DNA from: Chitinophagales bacterium
GTDB lineage: Bacteria > Bacteroidota > Bacteroidia > Chitinophagales > UBA2359
DNA length: 64,000 nt
Assembly (NCBI GenBank): GCA_020636475.1
Contig: JACJXU010000005.1
Location: 1-64,000, forward strand
Reading direction: 5' to 3'
Part shown: piece after piece, positions 9,386 to 17,553 of the stretch
Layout: the number at the start of each line of letters is the position of its first letter
Position numbering within the stretch: position 1 is the first letter of the stretch
Notes under the pieces: model-generated
What the model was told of the DNA's origin: nothing
The model's input: only the letters and a program-made list of their open reading frames with translations
Database searches by the model: none
Translations under genes and position numbers: made by a program

Positions 9386-11528
9386 AAAATTATTTGTTCT
9401 CGTTTGCATTTGCTTGCTGTGTTTAGTTAATCGTGTTGCTGCGCAGCAGGTGCCACTTACGTACGACAAATTTGAGCAACTGCTCGAAGACCTTGCTCCC
9501 GAAGATGAAAATTTGGACTATGATGCTTGGTTTGAATATTTGAGTGCTTTGCAGCAAGACCCGATAGACCTTAATGCTGCCAATTACGACGAACTTATTG
9601 AAATGCGGTTGCTTTCCGACCAGCAGGTAAATGGTGTGTTGTATTACCGTGATTATGTGGGTGGTTTTTACAATATCTACGAACTACAGGCAGTACCCGA
9701 GTTGGATTTGGAAGCCATTCGGCGCATTTTACCTTTTGTAAAAGTGAAAGGTTCGCTTACCGACTTTCATATTCCATTCAAAGACCAATTGTACAAAGGC
9801 GACCATCAGTTTTTTGTGCGATATACACACTTGCTACAAGTGCGAGACGGGTATAAATATAATGACGAAAGTGAGCCGTATTATTTAGGCTCGCCGGATA
9901 AAATATATGCGCGTTATCGCTACAAATATGGTACACGCCTGAGCTATGGCATTACTGCCGAAAAAGACCCGGGCGAAGAATTTTTTAAAGGAACAGAAAA
10001 ACGCGGCTTCGACTTTTATTCGGCACATTTTTTCAAAAAAGGCGATGGTTTGCTGCAAACCTTAGCTTTGGGAGACTATGAAGTGCGTTTTGGACAAGGA
10101 TTGATTATGTGGGGCGGGCTGGCTTTTGGAAAATCGGTAGAAACCATACAAATTGCGCATCAAGGACAGACCTTGCGCCCTTATACTTCTGTTGCGGAGT
10201 CGCAGTTTATGCGCGGCGCGGCAGCTACGTTGAAAAAAAATAATTGGGAAGCTACGCTTTTTGCTTCCTACAAACCCATTGACCGAAGTGCTACGGTGGA
10301 TACATTGGCGATAGATGATGCAGGAGAAATTGACGGTGAGGTAATAATAGATGATAGCGGCGATAATGTAACATTTTACGGCTATACGCAAGATGGATTG
10401 CACAATACTTTAACCAAAATAGAACGCCGCCATGCTTTGCACCAAACCGATGCCGGATTGCGATTGGCGTACAACAAACGCAATCTCGAATTGGCTGTTA
10501 ATGGCGTATATACTGCTTTCGACGAAAATATTAATCTTCGAACAGATGCGCTTTATACCCAATATCGTTTTCAGGGAAAATCTTGGTCGGCGGCTTCGTT
10601 CGATTATCGGCGGGTGTGGCGCAATTTTAACTTATTCGGTGAGTGGACACTACAATCCGACAATGCGTATGCTTTTACCAATGGTGTAATGATGAGTTTG
10701 CATCCAAATTTGGATATTTCTCTTTTACATCGTCATTTCGACAAAACCTATAATAGTTTTTATGGAGCCGTTTTTGCCGAATCTAATTCTAATCCTGCCG
10801 GAGAATCCGGTTTGTTTTTGGGCATTGCGGCGCGTCCATTTCCACAATGGAAAATAAATGCGTACTACGACTTGTATCAATACAGCTGGTTGCGTTACGG
10901 CGTAAATGCTCCTTCGCGCGGGCACGATAGATTTGTTCAGCTTACTTATACGCCTTCGCGACAGTTGGAAATATACTTGCGCTACAAAAGTGAAACCAAG
11001 CAAGCCAATGTAAGTAGTGCCGTGCTTCAGACACTTCAGGAAGAAGACAATAATGATATTCTCCAGCCATTTGTACAAGAAGAAACCAACAATCATTGGC
11101 GTTTGCAAGTACGCTACAAGCCCGACAAAAACTGGAGTTTGCGCGCGCGTGCTTCGGGTACAAATCTACTTACGCCAACAGCACCAACACAAACGGGATA
11201 TTTGGTATTTCAAGATATTGCTTATCAGCCTTTGGGAAAACCCTACGATTTTACACTGCGCTATGCTTTGTTCGATACCGAAACCTACGATGTGCGCCAG
11301 TTTGCGTTTGAAAATGATGTATTGTATAGTTACAGTATTCCCGCTTACAACGGACGCGGAAGCCGATATTACATTTTGGTACGCTATACCTTGGCACGGT
11401 CAATAGATTTGTGGTTGCGCTACGCCCAAACCACTTACGACGACCGCGATGTAATAAGTTCCGGCTACAACGAAATAATAGGCAATAAGCAAAGTGAAAT
11501 AAAAGCCCAAATTAGGTTTAAGTTTTAG
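9375..11528 (+). CDS. Outer-membrane beta-barrel protein with N-terminal helix-hairpin-helix domain
   Basis: 717 residues. Signal peptide to about residue 23 (VNRVAAQ). Residues about 50-115 contain a ComEA-like helix-hairpin-helix pair (DPIDLNAANYDELIEM ... LQAVPELDLEAIRRILPF). The rest has the strand pattern of a large outer-membrane barrel with many aromatic residues and ends in RFKF, as barrels do. Helix-hairpin-helix domains usually touch DNA, yet this one is placed in the periplasm; the same architecture recurs as an uncharacterised family in Bacteroidota. Start ATG overlaps the stop of the upstream barrel gene. A role in DNA uptake is possible but not shown. Confidence 0.8.
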   Translation: MLNKKLFVLVCICLLCLVNRVAAQQVPLTYDKFEQLLEDLAPEDENLDYDAWFEYLSALQQDPIDLNAANYDELIEMRLLSDQQVNGVLYYRDYVGGFYNIYELQAVPELDLEAIRRILPFVKVKGSLTDFHIPFKDQLYKGDHQFFVRYTHLLQVRDGYKYNDESEPYYLGSPDKIYARYRYKYGTRLSYGITAEKDPGEEFFKGTEKRGFDFYSAHFFKKGDGLLQTLALGDYEVRFGQGLIMWGGLAFGKSVETIQIAHQGQTLRPYTSVAESQFMRGAAATLKKNNWEATLFASYKPIDRSATVDTLAIDDAGEIDGEVIIDDSGDNVTFYGYTQDGLHNTLTKIERRHALHQTDAGLRLAYNKRNLELAVNGVYTAFDENINLRTDALYTQYRFQGKSWSAASFDYRRVWRNFNLFGEWTLQSDNAYAFTNGVMMSLHPNLDISLLHRHFDKTYNSFYGAVFAESNSNPAGESGLFLGIAARPFPQWKINAYYDLYQYSWLRYGVNAPSRGHDRFVQLTYTPSRQLEIYLRYKSETKQANVSSAVLQTLQEEDNNDILQPFVQEETNNHWRLQVRYKPDKNWSLRARASGTNLLTPTAPTQTGYLVFQDIAYQPLGKPYDFTLRYALFDTETYDVRQFAFENDVLYSYSIPAYNGRGSRYYILVRYTLARSIDLWLRYAQTTYDDRDVISSGYNEIIGNKQSEIKAQIRFKF

Positions 11529-11543
11529 TGGCAGGAAGATTTT

Positions 11544-12110
11544 CTACCAGCAATTATGGCTATCTCCTTTCAGCCATTCGGCAAATGCCATCAGCGAAGA
11601 AAAAACCTTATCCGCCAAGGGCGATGTCGCCAAGACATCTTCATTAATCCACACACTATACATTCCCGCATTGCGGGCAAACTGTAAGTCCGAAAGACTG
11701 TCGCCTACCATAATAGATTGCGCAAAATTAATATCGGGAAAATCTTTTTTTGCCTGAAGAGCCATACCAATTTGTGGCTTGCGCATAAGCGAATGGCTGT
11801 TTGCCAAATCCGGCGCGAAATAAACAGCATCAATAGTGGCATTGTGCTTTTGCAAATCTTCTCGCATTTTTTGGTTAATAAGCATCAAATCTTCTTCTGT
11901 CATTAGTTTTTTTCCTATTCCTTGCTGATTGGTAACTACAATACATTTTCCAAAAAAACGATTGAGCAATGCTATTGCTTGCGGCACTTGCGGCAAAAAA
12001 ACGAACGCGCTATAATGCTGCACATAAGCATTGGGTAAGCGTTGGTTAATCACACCATCTCGGTCGAGAAAAAGCGTCCATTTTTTATGTATAGAAGGAA
12101 AATGAAGCAT
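11544..12110 (-). CDS. HAD-IIIA family phosphatase (GmhB-like)
   Basis: 188 residues. HAD motif I is LFLDRDGVIN (about 13-22), motif II VVTNQQGIG, motif III Lys in RKPQIGM, motif IV VGDSLSDLQFA. The order and the RxPNAYV segment after motif I resemble D-glycero-D-manno-heptose-1,7-bisphosphate phosphatase and histidinol-phosphatase domains. The zinc-binding Cys cluster that classical GmhB has before the motif III Lys is absent (APDLANSHSLMRKP contains no Cys), so it is a zinc-free variant or acts on another sugar phosphate. Convergent with the barrel gene, 15 bp apart. Confidence 0.8.
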   Translation of the reverse strand: MLHFPSIHKKWTLFLDRDGVINQRLPNAYVQHYSAFVFLPQVPQAIALLNRFFGKCIVVTNQQGIGKKLMTEEDLMLINQKMREDLQKHNATIDAVYFAPDLANSHSLMRKPQIGMALQAKKDFPDINFAQSIMVGDSLSDLQFARNAGMYSVWINEDVLATSPLADKVFSSLMAFAEWLKGDSHNCW

Positions 12111-12156
12111 GAAGCAGCTGTTTTGTTGCGACTAAGTGTTAGCAAAAGTAGTAAAA

Positions 12157-12195
12157 TAAAAACGCCCATAAATCATTGATTTACAGGCGTTTTGT
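12157..12195 (-). terminator. Terminator of tRNA-Phe
   Basis: Nested inverted repeat just downstream of tRNA-Phe on the minus strand: outer arms AAAACGCC / GGCGTTTT and inner arms TAAATCA / TGATTTA separated by a symmetric 2-nt internal loop. Confidence 0.75.
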
Positions 12196-12200
12196 TAGTG

Positions 12201-12273
12201 TGGTGTGGGAGGGAATCGAACCCCCGACACAAGGATTTTCAGTCCTTTGCTCTACCAACTGAGCTACCGCACC
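12201..12273 (-). tRNA. tRNA-Phe (anticodon GAA)
   Basis: 73 nt. Anticodon stem AAGGA / TCCTT around loop CTGAAAA gives GAA. D arm TAGCTCAGTTGGTAGAGC and T arm GGGGGTTCGATTCCCTC are canonical. The acceptor stem GGTGCGG / CCACACC has one C.A mismatch at 5-68; otherwise it is complete. Confidence 0.94.
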
Positions 12274-12321
12274 AAAAATTGCTTTATAATAGTTCCTGAA
12301 AAGGAAGCTAAAAAAGCGGCT

Positions 12322-12329
12322 CAAAGGTA
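12322..12329 (-). promoter_or_regulatory. -7 promoter element of tRNA-Phe
   Basis: TACCTTTG on the minus strand, a perfect TAnnTTTG element about 50 nt upstream of the tRNA. A clear -33 TTTG at the right spacing was not found. Confidence 0.55.
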
Positions 12330-12516
12330 ATATCTTTTTTTTAAACTTGTACGATTATTTTGTAAAAAAAGATGAAAATAATAGGCGGCGACAACTTATT
12401 TGAAACAAATAATTCGCTAAAACCATTAAAAATACAAGTTTGGAAACTTTTTTACTAATTTTAGGTTTTTGCATGATACTTGAAATAAATAAATTCAATC
12501 TAATTTTTTAAATACA

Positions 12517-13095
12517 ATGAAACAAGCATTACAATTAAGTTTTATTTTATTCCTGCTGTTTAGTTTGAGTTCTTGCGGCTACAACAAAATGGTAGAATTG
12601 CAAGAAGCCATAACAGGACAGTGGTCGCAGGTGGAAAACTCCTACCAGCGAAGAGCGGACTTGATTCCCAACTTGGTGAATGTGGTAAAGGGCTATGCCG
12701 ATTTTGAAAAAAGCACCTTGGAAAGTGTGGTAAATGCACGCGCCAAAGCAACGAGCATCAATATAGACCCCACTAATATTACACCCGAACAGTTGGAGGC
12801 ATTCCAAAGTGCGCAGTCAGGTTTGAGTTCTGCACTTTCGCGTTTGTTGGTAGTGGCAGAGCAGTATCCCGACCTGAAAGCGAACAATAATTTCCGCGAA
12901 CTGCAAGCACAGTTGGAAGGCACCGAAAATCGTATTGCGGTGGAGCGGCAGAAATTTAATGATACGGTAAAAGAATACAATACTTACATCAAAAAACTGC
13001 CTCAATCGCTAAGTGCAGGTATGTTGGGTTTTCACGAGAAAGCCTACTTCAAAGCACAAGAAGGTGCCGAAAAAGCTCCCGAAGTTAAGTTTTAA
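12517..13095 (+). CDS. lemA: LemA family lipoprotein
   Basis: 192 residues, the usual LemA length. The N-terminus is a lipoprotein signal (LFSLSSC, Cys20), and the conserved LemA core follows: WSQVENSYQRRADLIPNLV, GYADFEKSTLESVVNARAKA, and the YPDLKANNNFRELQAQLEGTEN block. The fold is a long antiparallel helical bundle anchored in a membrane. Function in the cell is unclear for the whole family. It stands alone between tRNA-Phe and its own strong terminator. Confidence 0.93.
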   Translation: MKQALQLSFILFLLFSLSSCGYNKMVELQEAITGQWSQVENSYQRRADLIPNLVNVVKGYADFEKSTLESVVNARAKATSINIDPTNITPEQLEAFQSAQSGLSSALSRLLVVAEQYPDLKANNNFRELQAQLEGTENRIAVERQKFNDTVKEYNTYIKKLPQSLSAGMLGFHEKAYFKAQEGAEKAPEVKF

Positions 13096-13117
13096 TATAT
13101 TTTTTTTATAATAGCTA

Positions 13118-13156
13118 AACGGTCACTTTCTAAACAATTGTGACCGTTCTTTTTTA
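13118..13156 (+). terminator. Terminator of lemA
   Basis: Perfect 9-bp stem AACGGTCAC / GTGACCGTT followed by CTTTTTT. Confidence 0.85.
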
Positions 13157-13178
13157 TTAATAGTAAAAATATAAATTT

Positions 13179-13613
13179 ATGATTAAGTTTTTTCCCTTAC
13201 CTTTTTTTATGGTAATATTTTTTCTGTCAGCCTGCACACCAAACGAAACTGCTGTAAAAACTAAAGCAAAAATTTCTGCGGAAGAAGCCAAAAAATTGGC
13301 GGAAACATTTGTAAAAGAACAGGCTTATACAAACCGCAAAACAAATTTATCATTCAAAGATTTTAAATTAGAAGAAAATGAATTTGCCAGCGATAAGGAC
13401 GGAATACTAAAAATACGACAAAATACTTTGTTCGATTCGGCTTATGGCGCGCGCATGTATTTGCATCAAACACGCTGGGCGGTGGGTTTTGAATATACAG
13501 ACGATATTCCGAATATTTGCCGTTGGGTGTCGATGGATACACTGGGCAATGATATAAAAATGGAACCAACGGATACTAATTTGGAGTGGTTTGATATGGC
13601 GAAAAATAATTGA
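13179..13613 (+). CDS. Small hypothetical lipoprotein
   Basis: 144 residues. Hydrophobic start and lipobox FLSAC (Cys19), then a Lys/Glu-rich helix (ISAEEAKKLAETFVKEQAY) and a mixed alpha/beta part with aromatic residues (RMYLHQTRWAVGFEY). I do not recognise a family. Its last codons and stop lie inside the first copy of a 93-bp tandem duplication, so a second fragment coding for its C-terminus is present downstream without a gene attached. Confidence 0.75.
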   Translation: MIKFFPLPFFMVIFFLSACTPNETAVKTKAKISAEEAKKLAETFVKEQAYTNRKTNLSFKDFKLEENEFASDKDGILKIRQNTLFDSAYGARMYLHQTRWAVGFEYTDDIPNICRWVSMDTLGNDIKMEPTDTNLEWFDMAKNN

Positions 13614-13622
13614 GGTATTTAG

Positions 13623-13653
13623 TTGTGTTTGTGTAAAAAATGTATTATCTTTG
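13623..13653 (+). promoter_or_regulatory. Duplicated promoter, copy 1, of the Fur-family gene
   Basis: TTG at 13623-13625, 20 nt, TATCTTTG at 13646-13653, matching the Bacteroidota consensus. Located in duplication copy 1. Confidence 0.6.
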
Positions 13654-13715
13654 ATAAGTTAAAATTGTAAACGTTATGGTGGTTTGATATGGCGAAAAAT
13701 AATTGATGTATTTAG

Positions 13716-13746
13716 TTGTGTTTGTGTAAAAAATGTATTATCTTTG
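13716..13746 (+). promoter_or_regulatory. Promoter, copy 2, of the Fur-family gene
   Basis: Same elements as copy 1 shifted by 93 bp: TTG 13716-13718 and TATCTTTG 13739-13746, giving a leader of about 20 nt before the ATG at 13769. Confidence 0.65.
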
Positions 13747-13768
13747 ATAAGTTAAAATTGTAAACGTT

Positions 13769-14191
13769 ATGTTTGACGTAGTACCTATTTTGCAACAGCA
13801 TCAACTGCGGCGCACCGATTGCCGCGAACAAGTGTTGCGTTACTTTATTCGGACTAATGCGGCGATTTCTCACAGCGATTTGGAGCAGCATTTCGACACT
13901 TTCGACCGTGTTACGCTTTATCGAACCTTAGAAACTTTTGAAAACAAAGGAATTATTCATAAAGTTGTAGATGATTCCGGTGCTGCTAAGTTTGCTTTTT
14001 GCGAAGACAACTGCCACGCGCCTCACAAACACGCCGACAGTCATGTGCATTTTCAGTGTACACAATGTGGCAAAACGGTATGCTTGCACAAAATAACAAT
14101 TCCCTTTGTAAAATTACCCGAAGGATTTTATGCCGAAGAAAGCCAGTATTTGATAAAAGGTACTTGCGATAAATGTGAAATTTTGGCATAG
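13769..14191 (+). CDS. Fur family metal-responsive transcriptional regulator
   Basis: 140 residues. Winged helix in the first ~80 residues with the family DNA-recognition segment TFDRVTLYRTLETFENKGII, then the dimerisation/metal domain with two CxxC pairs (Cys97/Cys100 and Cys133/Cys136, structural zinc) and a His-rich sensory stretch HKHADSHVHF at 87-96. This matches Fur/Zur/PerR-type repressors; the sequence alone does not say which metal. The start ATG coincides with the end of the 93-bp duplication, which gives the gene two promoter copies in tandem. Confidence 0.9.
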   Translation: MFDVVPILQQHQLRRTDCREQVLRYFIRTNAAISHSDLEQHFDTFDRVTLYRTLETFENKGIIHKVVDDSGAAKFAFCEDNCHAPHKHADSHVHFQCTQCGKTVCLHKITIPFVKLPEGFYAEESQYLIKGTCDKCEILA

Positions 14192-14221
14192 TCATTGTCC
14201 AAATAACAGAAAAATATTCTC

Positions 14222-16333
14222 ATGAAAAAAATTCACTTGCTTTTCATCGTCTTGTTTGGCGCAATAAGCCTATCCTTACAAGCACAAGCACCCTATAGTG
14301 TTGGTTATTACGAAGCTAACTACAACGCGCTTAACAACGGCTTAATTCTCAACAACACGCCCTACTGGGACGATGAAATTTATGAAATGCCCATCGGTTT
14401 TTCGTTTGAATTTGACGGACAAACTTATTCCTCTGTTTTTGTTGATACCAATGGTGCACTACTGTTCCAAAATCCCGAAATAGTTGGTAGTTATTTAGGC
14501 GCATTTGCGAGCATTGCCGATTTGGCGGGATTAAGTGATGGGTCTTCTACTATTCGCTACTTTTTGGACGGGCAGCCGGGCAACAGAATTTTAATCATTG
14601 ACTGGCAAAATGCCGGATTTTATGATGATACGGAAGGTTTTTTTCTCAATTTTCAGATTTGGCTGTACGAAGGAACCAACCAAATTGCTTTTCATTTTGG
14701 CGAAAATAATCTTACCGACTCCGCTTTCGATTTGTTTTTTCAAGATTTTTCAGGAACTTATATTACCGGAGTTTCTTACGATACAGAAGCCTATATACTA
14801 ACGGGTAATATTGTTGATCCTTTTTTTGTATATGTTAATACAGAAGCATCTGATATTTTCTCCGATTTTGGTTATGTGCCTTATGCCGGAACAGTATATT
14901 TGTTTACACCAGCTACAGACAACTGTTTTACGAACCTAAATGTAGAAGCCTTGCCTTGTAATGACGATGGTACATTTTCCGTAGCAATAAATTTTGATTA
15001 TGACCAAACTATGATAGGCGATTTGTTTTCGGTGCATGGCAATGGCGTGAATTATGGCAATTTTGTTTATGGGAACTTGCCCATAATTATAGAAAATTTA
15101 ACAGGAAATGGAAATATCAATTATGAATTTGGTATAAATGATATACAAAACCAAGATTGTAGCATCGCCACAAGTATTGGCGCGATAGATTGTGAAGTAA
15201 ACATAACCGATTGCCTAACGAACCTAAATGTAGAAGCCTTGCCTTGTAATGACGATGGTACATTTTCGGTAATGATAAATTTTGATTATGACCAAACCAT
15301 GATAGGCGATTTGTTTTCGCTGCATGGCAATGGTGTGAATTATGGCAATTTTGCGTATGGAAATTTGCCCATAATTATAGAAAACTTGGTGGGCGATGGA
15401 AATGTGATATACGAATTTGGTGTAACTGACCTCCAAAACAGCGATTGTCATATTTCGATGGATTTAGGTGCGGTTTTTTGTCCCATAGATTGTGAAATTA
15501 CCAATGTTACTGTCACTACACAAGCCTGCGAAGACGATGGTACATTTTCCGTAATATTAGATTTTAGTCACAATAATACAGGCAGTTCGGGGCAGTTTCG
15601 CGTGACAAACGGTATTAATATGCAATACGGTGTGTACAATTACAGCGATTTGCCTATTACCATTGCCAATTTGCTTGGTGATGGCGAAACCGAGCATGGT
15701 TTTGAAATAATAGACATGGATTTGTCGGCTTGTTATAATTACATCAGCATTTCGCCGGTAAATTGCGAAGAAGGAGCTTGCCAGATTTACAACGTAAGTG
15801 CCGAAGTATCGGATTGTGACGATGCGGGCATGTTTTTTGTAAACATCAATGCCGAATATAACAATGAAGGCGGCAGTTTTTCTATTGTGGGTAATGGCGC
15901 AAATTATGGTTCTTTCAGCTACGCCGATTTGCCGATAGAAATAGGACCTTTGGCAGGAAATGGCACTACAAACTACGAATTTGATATTTTTGACAACGAA
16001 AATATAGCACCGCCTTGCACCAATTATGTACACGTAGGGCAAGTATCTTGTGCCGTAGGTTTAGAAAACATTGCTGCCACATTTTCGGCACAAGTTGTAG
16101 CACAGTCGCAAGACGTGCGTGTATATTTATCCTCGGCAAATGCGATGGACGTACAAATAGATTGCTTTGATATTTATGGCAGAAAAATATACACTACTCC
16201 GCAAAAAGTGGGCGCAGGCACAAATGAATACAACTTTTCATTGGGCGATGTACCACAAGGCATTTATTTTATGCGCATAACAGAAATCGAAAACTCTGAG
16301 AATAAAGTAGTTCGGTCGTTTTTGTGGAATTAA
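14222..16333 (+). CDS. Secreted repeat protein with type IX (Por) C-terminal sorting domain
   Basis: 703 residues with signal peptide to about 22 (LSLQAQA). Residues 25-230 form a beta-rich N-terminal domain. Four Cys-bounded units of ~96 residues start near 234, 331, 423 and 519, each with a C..DDGTFSV.. motif, an NYGNF motif and a Leu-Pro-Ile turn; units 1 and 2 are almost identical also at DNA level. The last ~80 residues are a type A sorting domain (VDVQIDCFDIYGRKIY ... PQGIYFMRITE ... VRSFLWN). It is therefore an exported cargo of the type IX system encoded further right. Its stop overlaps the stop of the convergent esterase gene. Confidence 0.88.
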   Translation: MKKIHLLFIVLFGAISLSLQAQAPYSVGYYEANYNALNNGLILNNTPYWDDEIYEMPIGFSFEFDGQTYSSVFVDTNGALLFQNPEIVGSYLGAFASIADLAGLSDGSSTIRYFLDGQPGNRILIIDWQNAGFYDDTEGFFLNFQIWLYEGTNQIAFHFGENNLTDSAFDLFFQDFSGTYITGVSYDTEAYILTGNIVDPFFVYVNTEASDIFSDFGYVPYAGTVYLFTPATDNCFTNLNVEALPCNDDGTFSVAINFDYDQTMIGDLFSVHGNGVNYGNFVYGNLPIIIENLTGNGNINYEFGINDIQNQDCSIATSIGAIDCEVNITDCLTNLNVEALPCNDDGTFSVMINFDYDQTMIGDLFSLHGNGVNYGNFAYGNLPIIIENLVGDGNVIYEFGVTDLQNSDCHISMDLGAVFCPIDCEITNVTVTTQACEDDGTFSVILDFSHNNTGSSGQFRVTNGINMQYGVYNYSDLPITIANLLGDGETEHGFEIIDMDLSACYNYISISPVNCEEGACQIYNVSAEVSDCDDAGMFFVNINAEYNNEGGSFSIVGNGANYGSFSYADLPIEIGPLAGNGTTNYEFDIFDNENIAPPCTNYVHVGQVSCAVGLENIAATFSAQVVAQSQDVRVYLSSANAMDVQIDCFDIYGRKIYTTPQKVGAGTNEYNFSLGDVPQGIYFMRITEIENSENKVVRSFLWN

Positions 16334-17490
16334 AAAGTGATTTTTTGTAATTTAAATACTTTGTTTTCGCCCGCCACTTGCAGCAGATAAACGCCTTCGG
16401 GAAAATGAGCAGTATTAATTTCTGTTGCAGCATGAGGTAGTATATTTTTTTGTACAAGTACTTTTCCTTGTATATTCAATAAAATAATCTTTTGGGAATC
16501 ACTACTATTGTTTTGAATGGGTAATTTTTCTGCAAAAAGCGTGGAAAATACAATGTTTTGAACTGGTGAAAAGTTAGTAATCGCTGTTGTAGTATCCACA
16601 TTTTCTTCTACGGAAAAACGCTTAAAAAACAGCCAAATCGCTTCACTGGCATCAAAATCGTAGCAGGTAGTGCTAAGATTAATGGGTGCGCCGGGCCACG
16701 TATGTGCGCCGCCATTAATGCGATAATGCTCTACGGCAGTATTTTCGCTACAAGGGGCGTAGTCTATAAAATCGGCGGTGGCATTGTCGGTCGTATTCGT
16801 GTTGGGCAACATTGTGGTTGTAGGTGTGGCGTTACAGCCGTTTACTGCTGCCCAAAAAGCCAACACATCTTCCGTATCGCCAAAGCCACTAAGCGGCGCA
16901 TTGTCGCTGTAAGGTACTGTGGGGTCGTTGGTGCCGTGAATTTCCAAAACAGGTTTCGGCGCAACGGTAGCCGTAGGAATATTGAGCCAAGTTGTGAGCA
17001 TCGTACCCGTTACAGAAGCCATGGCGGCAATTTTGTCGCTGGCGTACAGCGATAAGTAATAACTCATAAATCCACCGTTGGACATGCCGCAGGCATACAC
17101 ACGATTTTGGTCGATGGTATAATTTTCCGCCAACGTATCGATTAATGCAGATATAAATCCCAAATCATCGGCACCATTTGGCAAAATACCGATGTTCCAG
17201 TAAGTGCTGGCGAAAGTGGTGTCGTACGTTCCGTCAGGATAAACTACCACAAAATTCGCCGTATCGGCAACTACATTCATGTTGGAGTAAAACTCTTGTT
17301 GCCAGGCATTAGAGCCATAGCCGTGCATATTTATTACCAAAGGATACGTTTGTGTGTTGCTGTAATTGGGCGGCAAATGCAAACGATAACTTCGTTCTAT
17401 AGCATTGTGTTGTAGCGTGTGTACGGTGGTTTGGGCAAAACTTATTTGTATGCCAAAGCAGTATAAAATGCCGAAAATGTATTTTTTCAT
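16330..17490 (-). CDS. Secreted PHB-depolymerase/feruloyl-esterase-like hydrolase with type IX sorting domain
   Basis: 386 residues. Signal peptide to about 19 (QISFAQ). Residues ~20-290 are an alpha/beta hydrolase of the LpqC / polyhydroxybutyrate-depolymerase type: oxyanion region LVINMHGYGSNAWQQE, nucleophile elbow GMSNGGFMS (GxSxG), an Asp in HGTNDPTVPY and the catalytic His in GGAHTWPGAP. The remaining ~85 residues are a type A sorting domain. It probably cleaves ester bonds in extracellular polymers (polyesters or feruloylated plant polysaccharide) at the cell surface; the exact substrate cannot be read from the sequence. Convergent with the upstream gene with a 4-bp overlap. Confidence 0.88.
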   Translation of the reverse strand: MKKYIFGILYCFGIQISFAQTTVHTLQHNAIERSYRLHLPPNYSNTQTYPLVINMHGYGSNAWQQEFYSNMNVVADTANFVVVYPDGTYDTTFASTYWNIGILPNGADDLGFISALIDTLAENYTIDQNRVYACGMSNGGFMSYYLSLYASDKIAAMASVTGTMLTTWLNIPTATVAPKPVLEIHGTNDPTVPYSDNAPLSGFGDTEDVLAFWAAVNGCNATPTTTMLPNTNTTDNATADFIDYAPCSENTAVEHYRINGGAHTWPGAPINLSTTCYDFDASEAIWLFFKRFSVEENVDTTTAITNFSPVQNIVFSTLFAEKLPIQNNSSDSQKIILLNIQGKVLVQKNILPHAATEINTAHFPEGVYLLQVAGENKVFKLQKITF

Positions 17491-17553
17491 AGAAAATGCT
17501 TTGAAAGAGTAGATGTTTTAGGTAAATGTAAGCATTTTTGGGTATAAAAAATG

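Larger units (their letters stand above)
13586..13771 (+). repeat. 93-bp tandem duplication (two copies, 92/93 identical)
   Basis: Copies 13586-13678 and 13679-13771; the one difference is G13614 against T13707. Each unit holds the last codons and stop of the lipoprotein gene, a promoter (TTG - N20 - TATCTTTG), and the leader with an ATG at its end. The copy-1 ATG opens only a three-codon frame (ATG GTG GTT TGA); the copy-2 ATG is the start of the Fur-family gene. Confidence 0.95.

Noticed and set aside
10062..11406. Several 70-129 codon frames on both strands inside the helix-hairpin-helix barrel gene
   Set aside because: Fully inside a convincing 717-codon gene, with no recognisable features.
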